Shown: positions 45,777 to 53,447 of the stretch, one piece after another
How positions within the stretch are numbered: the first letter of the stretch is position 1
Layout: every line of letters begins with the position of its first letter
Assembly: GCF_034313845.1 (NCBI RefSeq)
Contig: NZ_JAVIWN010000004.1
Source: Actimicrobium sp034313845
GTDB taxonomy: Bacteria > Pseudomonadota > Gammaproteobacteria > Burkholderiales > Burkholderiaceae_D
Length of the DNA stretch: 64,000 nt
Direction: 5' to 3' (one strand)
The notes under the pieces: generated by a model
What the model was told of the DNA's origin: nothing
The model's database searches: none
The model's input: the letters and a program-made list of their open reading frames with translations, nothing else
Program-made: the position numbers and the translations under genes

Positions 45777-47126
45777 ATGCAAATCAACCAGGGACACCAC
45801 ACCGGCAATGCCGCACCAGCGCAAACACATTCCAGCGTCAGAGACCGGAATCATGCCAACCATGACCACAGCGTCATCCGCCCCGCCGAAATCGCCGTTG
45901 GCGTAATCATCGGCAGGGCCTCCGAATACTTCGATTTTTTTGTCTATGCAATGGCCTCGGTACTGGTCTTCCCGTCCGTATTTTTTCCGTTTGCATCGCC
46001 ACTAGACGGTGCACTGTACGCCTTTATGATTTTTTCGTTCGCCTTCGTCGCGCGCCCGCTTGGCACCGTGCTGTTCATGGAAATCCAGCGTCGCTTCGGA
46101 CGCGAAGTCAAGCTCACGCTGGCCCTGTTCATCCTCGGTATCTCGACCGCAGGAATCGCCTTCCTGCCCGGTTATGCCAGCCTCGGCACTGCGTCGATCG
46201 TGGTGCTGTCGCTGCTGCGTATCGGCCAGGGCATTGCCGTGGGCGGTTCGTGGGATGGCCTGCCATCGCTGCTGGCGCTCAATGCGCCGCCGGAGCGGCG
46301 CGGCTGGTACGCGATGCTAGGACAACTGGGTGCGCCGCTCGGATTCATGGTCGCCGGCGGATTGTTCGCGTACCTGCTGTCGAACCTCACCAGCGCGGAG
46401 TTCATGGACTGGGGCTGGCGCTTTCCGTTCTACGCGGCCTTCGCGATTAACGTCGTGGCGCTGTTCGCCCGGCTGCGACTGGTCTCGACGAATGAATATG
46501 CCAACCTGCTCGACGAGCGCGAACTCGAACCGACCGGCATCGTCGAGCTGTCCCGCTCGCAGGGACGCAATATTGTCATCGGTGCGCTGGCCGCACTGGC
46601 CAGCTATGCGCTGTTTCATCTGGTGACCGTGTTTCCGCTGTCCTGGATATCGCTGCACTCGATCCGACCGATCAACGAGTTCCTCGAAATCCAGATCCTG
46701 GGCGCAGCGCTGATGGCGCTCGGCGTCGTGGTCTCGGGCCTGATCGCAGACCGTGTCGGCCGCCGGACCACGCTGGGTACTTGCGCGGTGCTGATCGCCA
46801 TCCTGAGCGCCTTCGTCCCGATGCTGATCAATGGCGGCGCGATGGGCGAAAATATTTTCATACTGGTCGGTTTCAGCTTGCTCGGCCTGTCCTATGGCCA
46901 GGCTGCCGGTGCCGTGACGGCCAACTTTGCGTCACGTTATCGCTATACCGGCGCCGCCCTGACCTCGGACTTGTCATGGCTGGTCGGTGCCGGCTTTGCA
47001 CCACTGGTCGCGCTGGCACTGGCATCGCACTTCGGGCTGGCCTACGTCGGCTTGTATCTGGTTTCAGGTGCGCTCTGTACACTAGCGGCATTGCGTATCA
47101 ATCGCGCGCTGGAAATTCATAACTGA
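45777..47126 (+). CDS. MFS transporter, metabolite:H+ symporter type
   Basis: A 449-residue protein with twelve predicted helices after a ~40-residue polar, His-containing N-terminus. The segment IGRASEYFDFFVYAMASVLVFP and RPLGTVLFMEIQRRFGRE are characteristic of the metabolite:H+ symporter group (relatives of ShiA, ProP and KgtP). RADRVGRR-type loop motifs recur at the middle (IADRVGRRTTLG). The substrate, likely an organic acid or osmolyte, cannot be predicted. Single gene, divergent from cyo. Confidence 0.85.
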   Translation: MQINQGHHTGNAAPAQTHSSVRDRNHANHDHSVIRPAEIAVGVIIGRASEYFDFFVYAMASVLVFPSVFFPFASPLDGALYAFMIFSFAFVARPLGTVLFMEIQRRFGREVKLTLALFILGISTAGIAFLPGYASLGTASIVVLSLLRIGQGIAVGGSWDGLPSLLALNAPPERRGWYAMLGQLGAPLGFMVAGGLFAYLLSNLTSAEFMDWGWRFPFYAAFAINVVALFARLRLVSTNEYANLLDERELEPTGIVELSRSQGRNIVIGALAALASYALFHLVTVFPLSWISLHSIRPINEFLEIQILGAALMALGVVVSGLIADRVGRRTTLGTCAVLIAILSAFVPMLINGGAMGENIFILVGFSLLGLSYGQAAGAVTANFASRYRYTGAALTSDLSWLVGAGFAPLVALALASHFGLAYVGLYLVSGALCTLAALRINRALEIHN

Positions 47127-47138
47127 TTCGATGCATTC

Positions 47139-47165
47139 GGTGCAATGTCCAACGGATGTTGTACT
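47139..47165. repeat. GTGCAAT palindromic repeat, degenerate copy 3
   Basis: GGTGCAATGTCC, AAC, then a decayed arm (GGATGTTGTACT). Symmetry is partly lost. It follows the MFS gene by 12 bp. Confidence 0.6.
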
Positions 47166-47303
47166 GCTCAGCCAAAGGGACGCACGCCATGCCGCCGCAA
47201 GGAACCGTCATCCGGAACGCTGGAGCGGACCAGCTCGTAGAAAGAAGCTGCCTGACAAACTACTTTGGCGACAACTAGATTGACATCCATCGATTGAGGT
47301 TTT

Positions 47304-47363
47304 GAAGTTGCAGTTGCAGTTGAAGTTGAAGTTGAAGTTGAAGTTGAAGTTGATTTTGATTTT
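47304..47363. repeat. Hexanucleotide tandem repeat (GTTGAA)n
   Basis: A run of GTTGCA, then five to six GTTGAA units, then GTTGATTTT units. It forms the variable end of the adjacent module A; the copy near 2175-2215 has a different, shorter (CAACCG)n tract at the same place, so this looks like a slippage-prone locus. Confidence 0.8.
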
Positions 47364-47377
47364 GACGTGGCAGTTGA

Positions 47378-47564
47378 CGTTGACCTGTTCCGCATTGAAG
47401 CAGCTGCCAAAAACGGTAGTCAGGCAAGGGATCAGAGGGGCGCATGTCTGAGCGAAGCGAGTTTGCGACCCTCCCCTTGACTGACTACCGTTTTTGGGAA
47501 CCCGAAGGGCAGCCGCTTCGCGGTCGCCTTTTTCTTGGTTACTTCTTTTTGGCGAAGTGTATGG
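47378..47564 (-). repeat. Dispersed repeat module A, second copy
   Basis: The reverse complement is nearly identical to ~2052-2185 over most of its length: CCATACACTTCGCC, GAAAAAGGCGACCGCG, GGGTTCCCAAAAAC, and GCGGAACAGGTCAACGTCAA. It contains an extra ~45 bases absent from copy 1. It directly abuts the left end of the IS element. Confidence 0.8.
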
Positions 47565-48753
47565 ACCGGGGACATGGGTAACACATGTACCAAGACATAG
47601 GTAACACATTATGCGTCGGTTTTTCCCGCAAATCGATTTTCATGAAGCGTTGATGGCAAAAATAAGCGTGGTAAAACCCGTCTTCATCACTGACTGGTCG
47701 CAGCACAATCGCATACCCTTTTAGCGCATTGGGCACCTTGAATTGGTACTTGCCATGCTTGACCGCACCGTGCCATCCCACCTTGAGAATCAGGTCGTTC
47801 TCGGCATACTCGATCGGCGCTAATACTTCTGAGTATTTCAATATACTAGGCTGGTATCGGGTCACTGGCGTAGCCATCTCAATGCCTTGGTGAGGACGTT
47901 CCGTGTTGTAGACCGTGCGCCAGGAATCGAATGTCGATTGCACCTCTGCGAGGTCCGTGAAGTGCCGACCCTGCAGCACATCAGCCTTGAGCGTGCGGTG
48001 AAACCGCTCTTCCTTGCCGTTGGTCTGAGGGTGCGCCGGACGGCTGTGACTGACCCAAATACCTTGGCGAATGAGCCAGATAGTCAAGGGTGTAATGCCG
48101 TGCTCGTGGGCGCGCGGACTGCCCCACGGCGGTCCATTGTCGGCATTAATCTGGACCGGTAAGCCATAACGCCGGAACGCGCGAATCAAGTGCTGCTGCA
48201 CTGTTGCGAGGTTTGGCTGCGCGCAGGCTTCCAGAATCAGGTTGAACCGGGAGTGGTCGTCAAGCATCGTCAGCGGATAACACATGCCTGCGAGCGTTGG
48301 GAAATTACCCTTGAAATCAATCTGCCAGAGCCGGTTGGGCTGGGCATGCTCGAAGCGCTTCCAAGCTCGACTCTGCTGGCTCTGCGCTTCATCGATGAAG
48401 TCGTGATGTCGCAGTATCCGGGTGATGGTACTGGCGGCCGGCACATCCACATGGCCCATGTCGGCTAGTCGCCGCTGGAGCTTCCTGCTACCCCAGGTCG
48501 GATGCGTCTGGCGTAACGCCAGCACGAATTCTTCGACGCTGGCGAGAGTGCGGCACGGTATTGTCAGCGGTCGTCGGGAGCGATCTTCCAAGCCGCGCAG
48601 GCCCTCCTGTTCAAAGCGTTGTAGCCACTTGTAAGCGGTCTTCGGGCTGATGTCGAAGCGGCGGCACAGCTCCCGTCTGTTCGCGCCTTCTTGCGTGGCC
48701 AGGTAAATAAATTCTTGTCGCAGCGTCATGGTATTTGTTGTCTTCCAGGTCAT
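47539..48753 (-). CDS. IS481-like transposase, DDE type
   Basis: A 404-residue transposase. N-terminal helix-turn-helix (CRRFDISPKTAYKWLQRF), then an rve integrase core with the catalytic triad in LWQIDFKGNF, INADNGPPWG and TNGKEERFHRT. The SD AAAGGA precedes ATG 48751-48753. Oddly there is no stop inside the element: the frame reads through the left inverted repeat (…MSWYMCYPCPRSIHFAKKK) and ends 25 bases outside, in the flanking repeat. The last ~10 residues are therefore not element-encoded. Confidence 0.93.
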   Translation of the reverse strand: MTWKTTNTMTLRQEFIYLATQEGANRRELCRRFDISPKTAYKWLQRFEQEGLRGLEDRSRRPLTIPCRTLASVEEFVLALRQTHPTWGSRKLQRRLADMGHVDVPAASTITRILRHHDFIDEAQSQQSRAWKRFEHAQPNRLWQIDFKGNFPTLAGMCYPLTMLDDHSRFNLILEACAQPNLATVQQHLIRAFRRYGLPVQINADNGPPWGSPRAHEHGITPLTIWLIRQGIWVSHSRPAHPQTNGKEERFHRTLKADVLQGRHFTDLAEVQSTFDSWRTVYNTERPHQGIEMATPVTRYQPSILKYSEVLAPIEYAENDLILKVGWHGAVKHGKYQFKVPNALKGYAIVLRPVSDEDGFYHAYFCHQRFMKIDLREKPTHNVLPMSWYMCYPCPRSIHFAKKK

Positions 48754-48837
48754 GGTTGAGGGTCCTTTGGATTAGATTGCACACAACCCAAAGTGTTACC
48801 CATGTCCTGGTACACCTGTTACCTATGTCCCCGGTCC
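47563..48837. mobile_element. IS481-family insertion sequence
   Basis: About 1.27 kb, bounded by ~46-bp imperfect inverted repeats: ACCGGGGACATGGGTAACAC at the left and ACCGGGGACATAGGTAACAG (reverse strand) at the right, with matches continuing through TGTACCA and GGTAACAC. One transposase gene. Both ends are flanked by copies of a CCATACA repeat in opposite orientation, so the exact termini and target duplication are uncertain by about 10 bp. Confidence 0.88.
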
Positions 48838-48934
48838 ATACAGCGAAGCAAAAAGAAGTGACCGGCTGCCGGGCCGCCCCCGGCTTGGTTGTGGCGGAGC
48901 AAAGACAGAATCAGCAACCGCAGACAGTGCATTC

Positions 48935-48961
48935 GGTGCAATGCCCTTCGGTTATTGCACC
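48935..48961. repeat. GTGCAAT palindromic repeat, copy 4
   Basis: GGTGCAAT…ATTGCACC around GCCCTTCGGTT, followed by CTACG. The core is the exact complement of copy 1. Confidence 0.8.
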
Positions 48962-49054
48962 CTACGCGAGTGGCACGCTAGGTCATGACGGAGCAGAAAA
49001 AGAATCAGCAACCCCAGCACGGAAATTGGATCGTAAGCGCTCCGAATCCGCAAG

Positions 49055-49106
49055 CAGGGTCAGAGTAATTTTCGCGATACCCCTGCGAAAAAAAACTCTG
49101 ACCCTG
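49055..49106. repeat. Inverted repeat with GGTCAGAGT ends
   Basis: CAGGGTCAGAGT (49055-49066) and ACTCTGACCCTG (49095-49106) are perfect complements, and the inner TTTTCGC / GCGAAAA also pairs, giving a ~21-bp stem with few mismatches. The GGGTCAGAGT end is one I associate with REP-type elements mobilised by Y1 (RAYT-like) transposases; no such gene is nearby. Confidence 0.7.
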
Positions 49107-49214
49107 GTTGCTACAGATGGGGGTTTGCGACCGCAGGAAAAAGCAAACCGTAGTCGCCCCCGGCTTGGTCAAGACGGAGCACATACCGTATCAGCTACCG
49201 CAGTCAGAGCATTC

Positions 49215-49241
49215 AGTGCAATGCCCTTCGGTTATTACACC
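49215..49241. repeat. GTGCAAT palindromic repeat, copy 5
   Basis: AGTGCAAT…ATTACACC around GCCCTTCGGTT, with one base change in each arm relative to copy 4. Confidence 0.75.
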
Positions 49242-49302
49242 ACTCCCGCACCGAAGCGCCCTCAACAATCACCGACCTCAGCGATGCAAACCCAGGCCCG
49301 GT

Positions 49303-49779
49303 CTACTTTTTTGCCAGCCTCAGCACAAGCAAGATGAACAGCGCAAACACCGTACCAATCACCGCCGTCGACTCACGTCCCACGCCAGCGGCGATACCGA
49401 CGGCAGCGGTCAGCCAGATGCTGGCAGCGGTTGTCAGTCCGCGAATGGCATTGCTATCGTCGTGCTTGATGATGGCACCAGCACCGAGAAACCCGATGCC
49501 GGCAATGACGCCCTGCAAGACCCGCGACATATCCCCTTGCGACGTTCCGGCCTGCAGCGGCACCAGCACGAACAAGGCCGCGCCAAGCGCCACCAGCATG
49601 TGGGTACGAAACCCGGCGGGCGACCCCGCTGATTCGCGCTCGTAGCCGAGCACGCCACCCAGCGCGATCGCCACCATCAGACGCACGCAGATGCGTGTTA
49701 CTTCGGTGGCATCGGATACGTCCGAAAACTCCTGCCGCACGGTCAGCAGGATTTCAGACCACATCGACGCCATTGTCAT
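49303..49779 (-). CDS. MgtC/SapB family membrane protein
   Basis: A 158-residue protein with four to five membrane helices and the MgtC signature: LGGVLGYERESAGSPAGFRTHMLVALGAAL, then GVIAGIGFLGAGAIIK and GLTTAASIWLTAAVGIAAG. A consensus AGGAGG lies seven bases before ATG 49777-49779. The C-terminal ACT-like domain of full-length MgtC is missing, as in the short SapB-type members. MgtC proteins affect growth at low Mg2+ and intramacrophage survival by modulating the F1Fo ATPase in some pathogens; the role here is unknown. Confidence 0.92.
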   Translation of the reverse strand: MTMASMWSEILLTVRQEFSDVSDATEVTRICVRLMVAIALGGVLGYERESAGSPAGFRTHMLVALGAALFVLVPLQAGTSQGDMSRVLQGVIAGIGFLGAGAIIKHDDSNAIRGLTTAASIWLTAAVGIAAGVGRESTAVIGTVFALFILLVLRLAKK

Positions 49780-49812
49780 GCTTGCCTCCTGCTCGCGCGG
49801 CCACGCCGGGAA

Positions 49813-50079
49813 TCAACCAGCAAGACCCTTGGCCAGCACATCCGCCACCAGCACGTTCAGATCCACCCCGCGCTCTTTGGCCAGTGCCTGCAATTGCAGC
49901 ACCAGATCACTATTGAGCTTGACGGCAAACGGCACCAACCCCAGTGCCTGATCGCGCTTGCGCTGTTCACGCCGGTCAACCGTCGCCACTTCGACGTTCT
50001 CGAATCCGCTCAGGCCGGGGGCGGCAGTCTTGCCCATCAGCTTCTTGGCATCGGTCTTGGCCATTCCTGTTTTTTTCAT
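49813..50079 (-). CDS. Small basic protein, possible ribbon-helix-helix type
   Basis: An 88-residue protein from ATG 50077-50079 (MKKTGMAKTDAKKLMGKTAA). The N-terminal half is Lys-rich and disordered; the C-terminal half (VPFAVKLNSDLVLQLQALAKERGVDLNVLVADVL) has the strand-helix-helix rhythm of plasmid-type ribbon-helix-helix or ParD-like proteins. I do not recognise the exact family. It lies 33 bp upstream of mgtC on the same strand, so the two may be co-transcribed. Confidence 0.65.
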   Translation of the reverse strand: MKKTGMAKTDAKKLMGKTAAPGLSGFENVEVATVDRREQRKRDQALGLVPFAVKLNSDLVLQLQALAKERGVDLNVLVADVLAKGLAG

Positions 50080-50253
50080 GATGCATGCTCTTTTTGATTG
50101 AAGGTCGCCATAGTAGCGGTTGAGGCGATGGCGCGTATGGCAATTTAATGCGGGGTGGCGCACTGCCAGCGACAGGATTGGCACGTGACGCACCCGATCA
50201 GCGCTGCCAAGCTGAAACTATTTGAATTCAGATCGTCAACTAATTTGATCTGT

Positions 50254-50267
50254 GTTCGGTACCGAAC
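50254..50267. promoter_or_regulatory. Perfect palindrome upstream of the ice-binding-like gene
   Basis: GTTCGGTACCGAAC, a 14-bp perfect palindrome, flanked on each side by GATC within four bases, lies 105 bp before ATG 50372. Position suggests an operator for a dimeric regulator; the regulator is unknown. Confidence 0.4.
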
Positions 50268-50371
50268 GGATCCATTTTTTCCGACGCGGGATACTCCCGA
50301 CGGGGACGATACGTGCATGCCGACAACCGCTCAGGCAATGACGCTGTCCATTCCCGTCACGAGGAAAACAA

Positions 50372-52036
50372 ATGAAAAACAATCACACTGTCCGCGCCGG
50401 ACAGTTGCCCGTGCGTCTGACTGGCCTGGTACTGCTCGCCGCTACCGTGCTCGCCGGTTGCGGTGGCAGCAGCCGCGATCCCATTCTCGGCGTTCCTGAC
50501 GTGGCGGTAGCCGTGCAGACCGATGCGACGCGTCCGCGCATCACGCGCACCGTTCCTGCAACCGTCATTCCAGGGCCGGCCATCGGCGTGGCAAATAACA
50601 CCGCGCTCAGCGCGACCTTCAGCAAGGCCATGAAGGCCAGTTCTCTCAATACCGGCAGTTTCACGCTGTCGTGCGCGGCACCGTGCGTCGCACCGCAAGG
50701 TACGGTCAGCTATGCCGCCGACAGTCGTACCGCAGTATTCTCGCCGGTGACACCACTGATCAACGGCACCACGTACACCGCCGTTGTCACCACCGCCGCC
50801 ACCGACCTGAGTGGCAACGCGCTGGCCGGCAATCAGGGGGCGTTGCCGGCAGCGAGCAATTACGCCTGGAGTTTCACCGCCGCCGCCGCAGCACCCGCCG
50901 GCAATCCGGTGGTCAACTCAACCAGTCCGCTGGCCAATGCCAGCGCCGTGTGTCCGGCGACGGCGATCACTGCCCGTTTCACGGTACCTTCGGGACTGGA
51001 AATGGATCCGTCCAGCATCAATACCAGCACCTTCACGCTGACCGGCCCGTCTGCGGTGAGCGCCTCGTCGGTCACGCTCGATGAGGCCACCGGCACCATC
51101 GCGACGTTCACGCCAGCCAGTGCACTGACTGCCGGCACCACTTACACGGCGACACTCAAGGCTGGCAGCAACGGCGTACGTGACCTGGCATCACCAGGCA
51201 ACACGATGACCAGCGATGTCACCTGGCGCTTCACGGCCGGCACAGCCAGCGCGACCTGTCAGGCTTCTTCACTGGCACCGAGCCAGTTCCCGCTGGGTGC
51301 CGCAGTGACCTTCGGTACCTTCGGCGGCTCTGCCGGCATGACCAACATGGGTATCCTGAGCGTGATCAATGGCGACATCGGCACCACTGCCATCTCGACC
51401 GCCGTCACCGGCCTGCATGATGCCGGCCCCGGTTGCACCTATACCGAAACCGGCAGCAACGCCGGCTACGTCAACGGTCTGATCTATACCGCCGCCCCGC
51501 CACCGACAGCGGCCTGTCCTTCCGAAGGCAATGCCACCACATTCGCCATTGCCACCAAGGTCCGTGCCGACGCGCTGACCTTGTACAACGCCCTGGCCGC
51601 CTTGCCTGCCGGGAGCGATCCGGGTGCCGGCAGTCTGTCCGGGCTGGTCCTGGCACCGGGCGTCTACACCGCCGCATCAGGTTCGTTCAAGCTGCAGGGC
51701 AGCGACCTGACCCTCGATGCGCAGGGCAATCCGAATGCGGTGTTCGTGTTCCAGATGGCCAGTTCGCTGACCGTCGGCGGTCCGGGTGCCGCTTTCCCGC
51801 GCAACATCATTCTGGTTGGCGGTGCGCAGGCAAAGAACGTGTTCTGGCAGGTCGGCAGTGCTGCCACCATCAATGCTGCCGGAGGCGGCACGATGGTCGG
51901 CACGATCGTCTCGCAAGCCGGCGCGGCCTTCTCGACTGCGGGCAATGTCGACATCCTGACGCTCAACGGCCGCGCCTTGTCGCTGGGTGCATCGGTGACG
52001 CTGGTCAATACCGTGATCAACGTACCGGCTCCGTGA
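50372..52036 (+). CDS. Lipoprotein with Ig-like repeats and DUF3494 ice-binding-like domain
   Basis: A 554-residue surface lipoprotein. The signal peptide ends in the lipobox VLAGC (~C30), followed by GGSSRDP. Two Big_5-type Ig-like domains follow (~residues 52-172 and 180-292: PATVIPGPAIGVANNTALSATFSKAM…, TSPLANASAVCPATAITARF…). The C-terminal ~240 residues are DUF3494, the fold of IBP-1-type ice-binding proteins: FGTFGGSAGMTNMGILSVINGDIGTT, LAPGVYTAASG, LDAQGNPNAVFVFQMASSL, NVFWQVGSAATI. The order, lipid anchor plus Ig stalk plus ice-binding head, would display the domain at the cell surface and suits ice adhesion or recrystallisation inhibition. Not all DUF3494 proteins bind ice. SD GAGG precedes the ATG. 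Confidence 0.87.
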   Translation: MKNNHTVRAGQLPVRLTGLVLLAATVLAGCGGSSRDPILGVPDVAVAVQTDATRPRITRTVPATVIPGPAIGVANNTALSATFSKAMKASSLNTGSFTLSCAAPCVAPQGTVSYAADSRTAVFSPVTPLINGTTYTAVVTTAATDLSGNALAGNQGALPAASNYAWSFTAAAAAPAGNPVVNSTSPLANASAVCPATAITARFTVPSGLEMDPSSINTSTFTLTGPSAVSASSVTLDEATGTIATFTPASALTAGTTYTATLKAGSNGVRDLASPGNTMTSDVTWRFTAGTASATCQASSLAPSQFPLGAAVTFGTFGGSAGMTNMGILSVINGDIGTTAISTAVTGLHDAGPGCTYTETGSNAGYVNGLIYTAAPPPTAACPSEGNATTFAIATKVRADALTLYNALAALPAGSDPGAGSLSGLVLAPGVYTAASGSFKLQGSDLTLDAQGNPNAVFVFQMASSLTVGGPGAAFPRNIILVGGAQAKNVFWQVGSAATINAAGGGTMVGTIVSQAGAAFSTAGNVDILTLNGRALSLGASVTLVNTVINVPAP

Positions 52037-52062
52037 CAAGGCACTGTCCGTAACACCATGAC

Positions 52063-52093
52063 GTCCGTGCGACCGCTGGCCGCACGGACTTTC
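52063..52093 (+). terminator. Hairpin after the ice-binding-like gene
   Basis: A 9-bp perfect stem (GTCCGTGCG / CGCACGGAC) followed by TTTC, 26 bp after the stop. The U-run is short, so termination may be partial and the OmpA-like gene 80 bp on could be read through. Confidence 0.5.
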
Positions 52094-52115
52094 TACACTC
52101 CTGCAGGAGAAACAC

Positions 52116-53243
52116 ATGCACTCATTCAAAGTCGCGGGTCATGCCGGACTGGTCGCACTGGCAGTCCTTGCCAGCCCATTGGCGTTGGCAAGCGAAAGCG
52201 GTTGGTACGGCGGACTCAATGCCGGACGCGCACGTACCAGCATCGATGACCAGCGCATCACCAGCGGGCTGCTCGGTAGCGGATTTGCCACCAGCGCCAT
52301 CGTCAATGACAACAGCGCCACTGGCTTCAAGGTCTTTGGCGGCTACCAGTTCAACCGCCACTTCGCGCTCGAAGGCGGTTACTTCGACCTCGGCCGCTTC
52401 GGCTACCGGGCCACGACGGTGCCAACCGGTTCCCTCGATGGCACGATCCGCCTGAAGGGATTGAACCTCGACACCGTCGGCATCCTGCCGCTCACCGAGA
52501 AACTGTCGGCATTTGGCCGGATCGGCATCAACTACGCCGACGCCCGCGACCGCTTCAGCGGCAGCGGCGCTGTCAATGTACTCAATACCGCACCGCAGAA
52601 ACGCGACACCAACATCAAGTTCGGCCTCGGCCTGCAATATGCCGTCACCGATGCGCTGGACCTGCGCGTCGAAGCCGAGCGCTACCGGATCAACGATGCC
52701 ATCGGTAACCGTGGCGATGTCGATCTGGTGTCGGTCGGACTGGTCTACCGTTTCGGCGACAAGTCCAGCGCGCCGGCACCGCGCGTCACCGAGCCGGTCG
52801 CGCCCCTGCCACCGCCAGTGGCAGTCATGGTGCCACCACCATCGGCACCCGCACCCATACCACGCAAGGTCAGCTTCTCGGCCGATTCGCTGTTTGCGTT
52901 TGACCGTGCCGACATCACGCCGTCGGGCAAGCTGGCACTGGGCAAGTTCGCCAGCGACCTGGCCGGTACCGACTATGACCAGATCAGCGTCACCGGCCAC
53001 ACCGACCGCATCGGCAGCCATGCCTACAACCTGACACTGTCAGGTCGCCGTGCCGACGCCGTCAGGGACGAACTGGTGAACGCCGCCGGTATCCCGGCTG
53101 CGCGTATCCGCAGCCAAGGCATCAACGGTGCCGAACCGGTCACCAAAGCGGGTGACTGCGTCGGCACGCGCATCACGCCGGCGTTAACCGCCTGCCTGCA
53201 ACCGGACCGTCGCGTCGAGGTGGAAGTCAGCGGCACACGCTGA
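52116..53243 (+). CDS. OmpA family outer membrane protein
   Basis: A 375-residue protein with signal peptide (…LVALAVLASPLALA, cleaved ~residue 25), an eight-stranded beta-barrel (~26-215, SGWYGGLNAGRARTSIDD at the start and VSVGLVYRFGD at the last strand), a Pro-rich hinge and a C-terminal OmpA peptidoglycan-binding domain (SFSADSLFAFDRADITPSGK … VTGHTDRIGSHAYN … LSGRRADAVRDEL). Two cysteines near the end sit where OmpA has its disulfide. SD AGGAG. It tethers outer membrane to peptidoglycan and may share regulation with the upstream lipoprotein. Confidence 0.93.
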   Translation: MHSFKVAGHAGLVALAVLASPLALASESGWYGGLNAGRARTSIDDQRITSGLLGSGFATSAIVNDNSATGFKVFGGYQFNRHFALEGGYFDLGRFGYRATTVPTGSLDGTIRLKGLNLDTVGILPLTEKLSAFGRIGINYADARDRFSGSGAVNVLNTAPQKRDTNIKFGLGLQYAVTDALDLRVEAERYRINDAIGNRGDVDLVSVGLVYRFGDKSSAPAPRVTEPVAPLPPPVAVMVPPPSAPAPIPRKVSFSADSLFAFDRADITPSGKLALGKFASDLAGTDYDQISVTGHTDRIGSHAYNLTLSGRRADAVRDELVNAAGIPAARIRSQGINGAEPVTKAGDCVGTRITPALTACLQPDRRVEVEVSGTR

Positions 53244-53268
53244 TGTAGTGCCATTCTGGAGCTGTGAT

Positions 53269-53295
53269 CACCGGTTTTACACCGGTGTTTTTTTT
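53269..53295 (+). terminator. Intrinsic terminator of the OmpA-like gene
   Basis: CACCGGT / ACCGGTG with a five-base loop and eight T residues, 25 bp after the stop. The following ~150 bp (53296-53447) are A+T-rich and presumably hold the promoter of the Crp-type regulator. Confidence 0.88.
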
Positions 53296-53447
53296 GATAT
53301 GCCCGAAAAATATTGTAATAAAGTAAATAATTAATTTCAAAAAGTAATCTTCAAGATGAATGTTTGATACCGGTGATATCGTCCAATTTCGCTGCAACGA
53401 CGTCGCTATCCTGCGCATCAATCGTCATCGACGAGGACCATCACACC

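Larger units (their letters stand above)
48838..49300 (+). repeat. Repeat cluster: module A fragment and three module B copies
   Basis: No gene is credible between the IS and mgtC. The stretch starts with a degraded module A (CCATACAGCGAAGCAAAAAG), then module B (CCCGGCTTGGTTGTGGCGGA … AATCAGCAACCGCAG, ~48885-48925) ending in a GTGCAAT palindrome (48935-48961), a partial module B (~48985-49018), a hairpin (49055-49106), and another module B (~49163-49206) ending in a further GTGCAAT palindrome (49215-49241). It looks like repeated insertion of one intergenic element. Confidence 0.75.

Noticed and set aside
47304..47363. Possible CRISPR-like repeats
   Set aside because: The repeat unit is six bases in direct tandem without spacers and there is no cas gene; it is a simple sequence tract.
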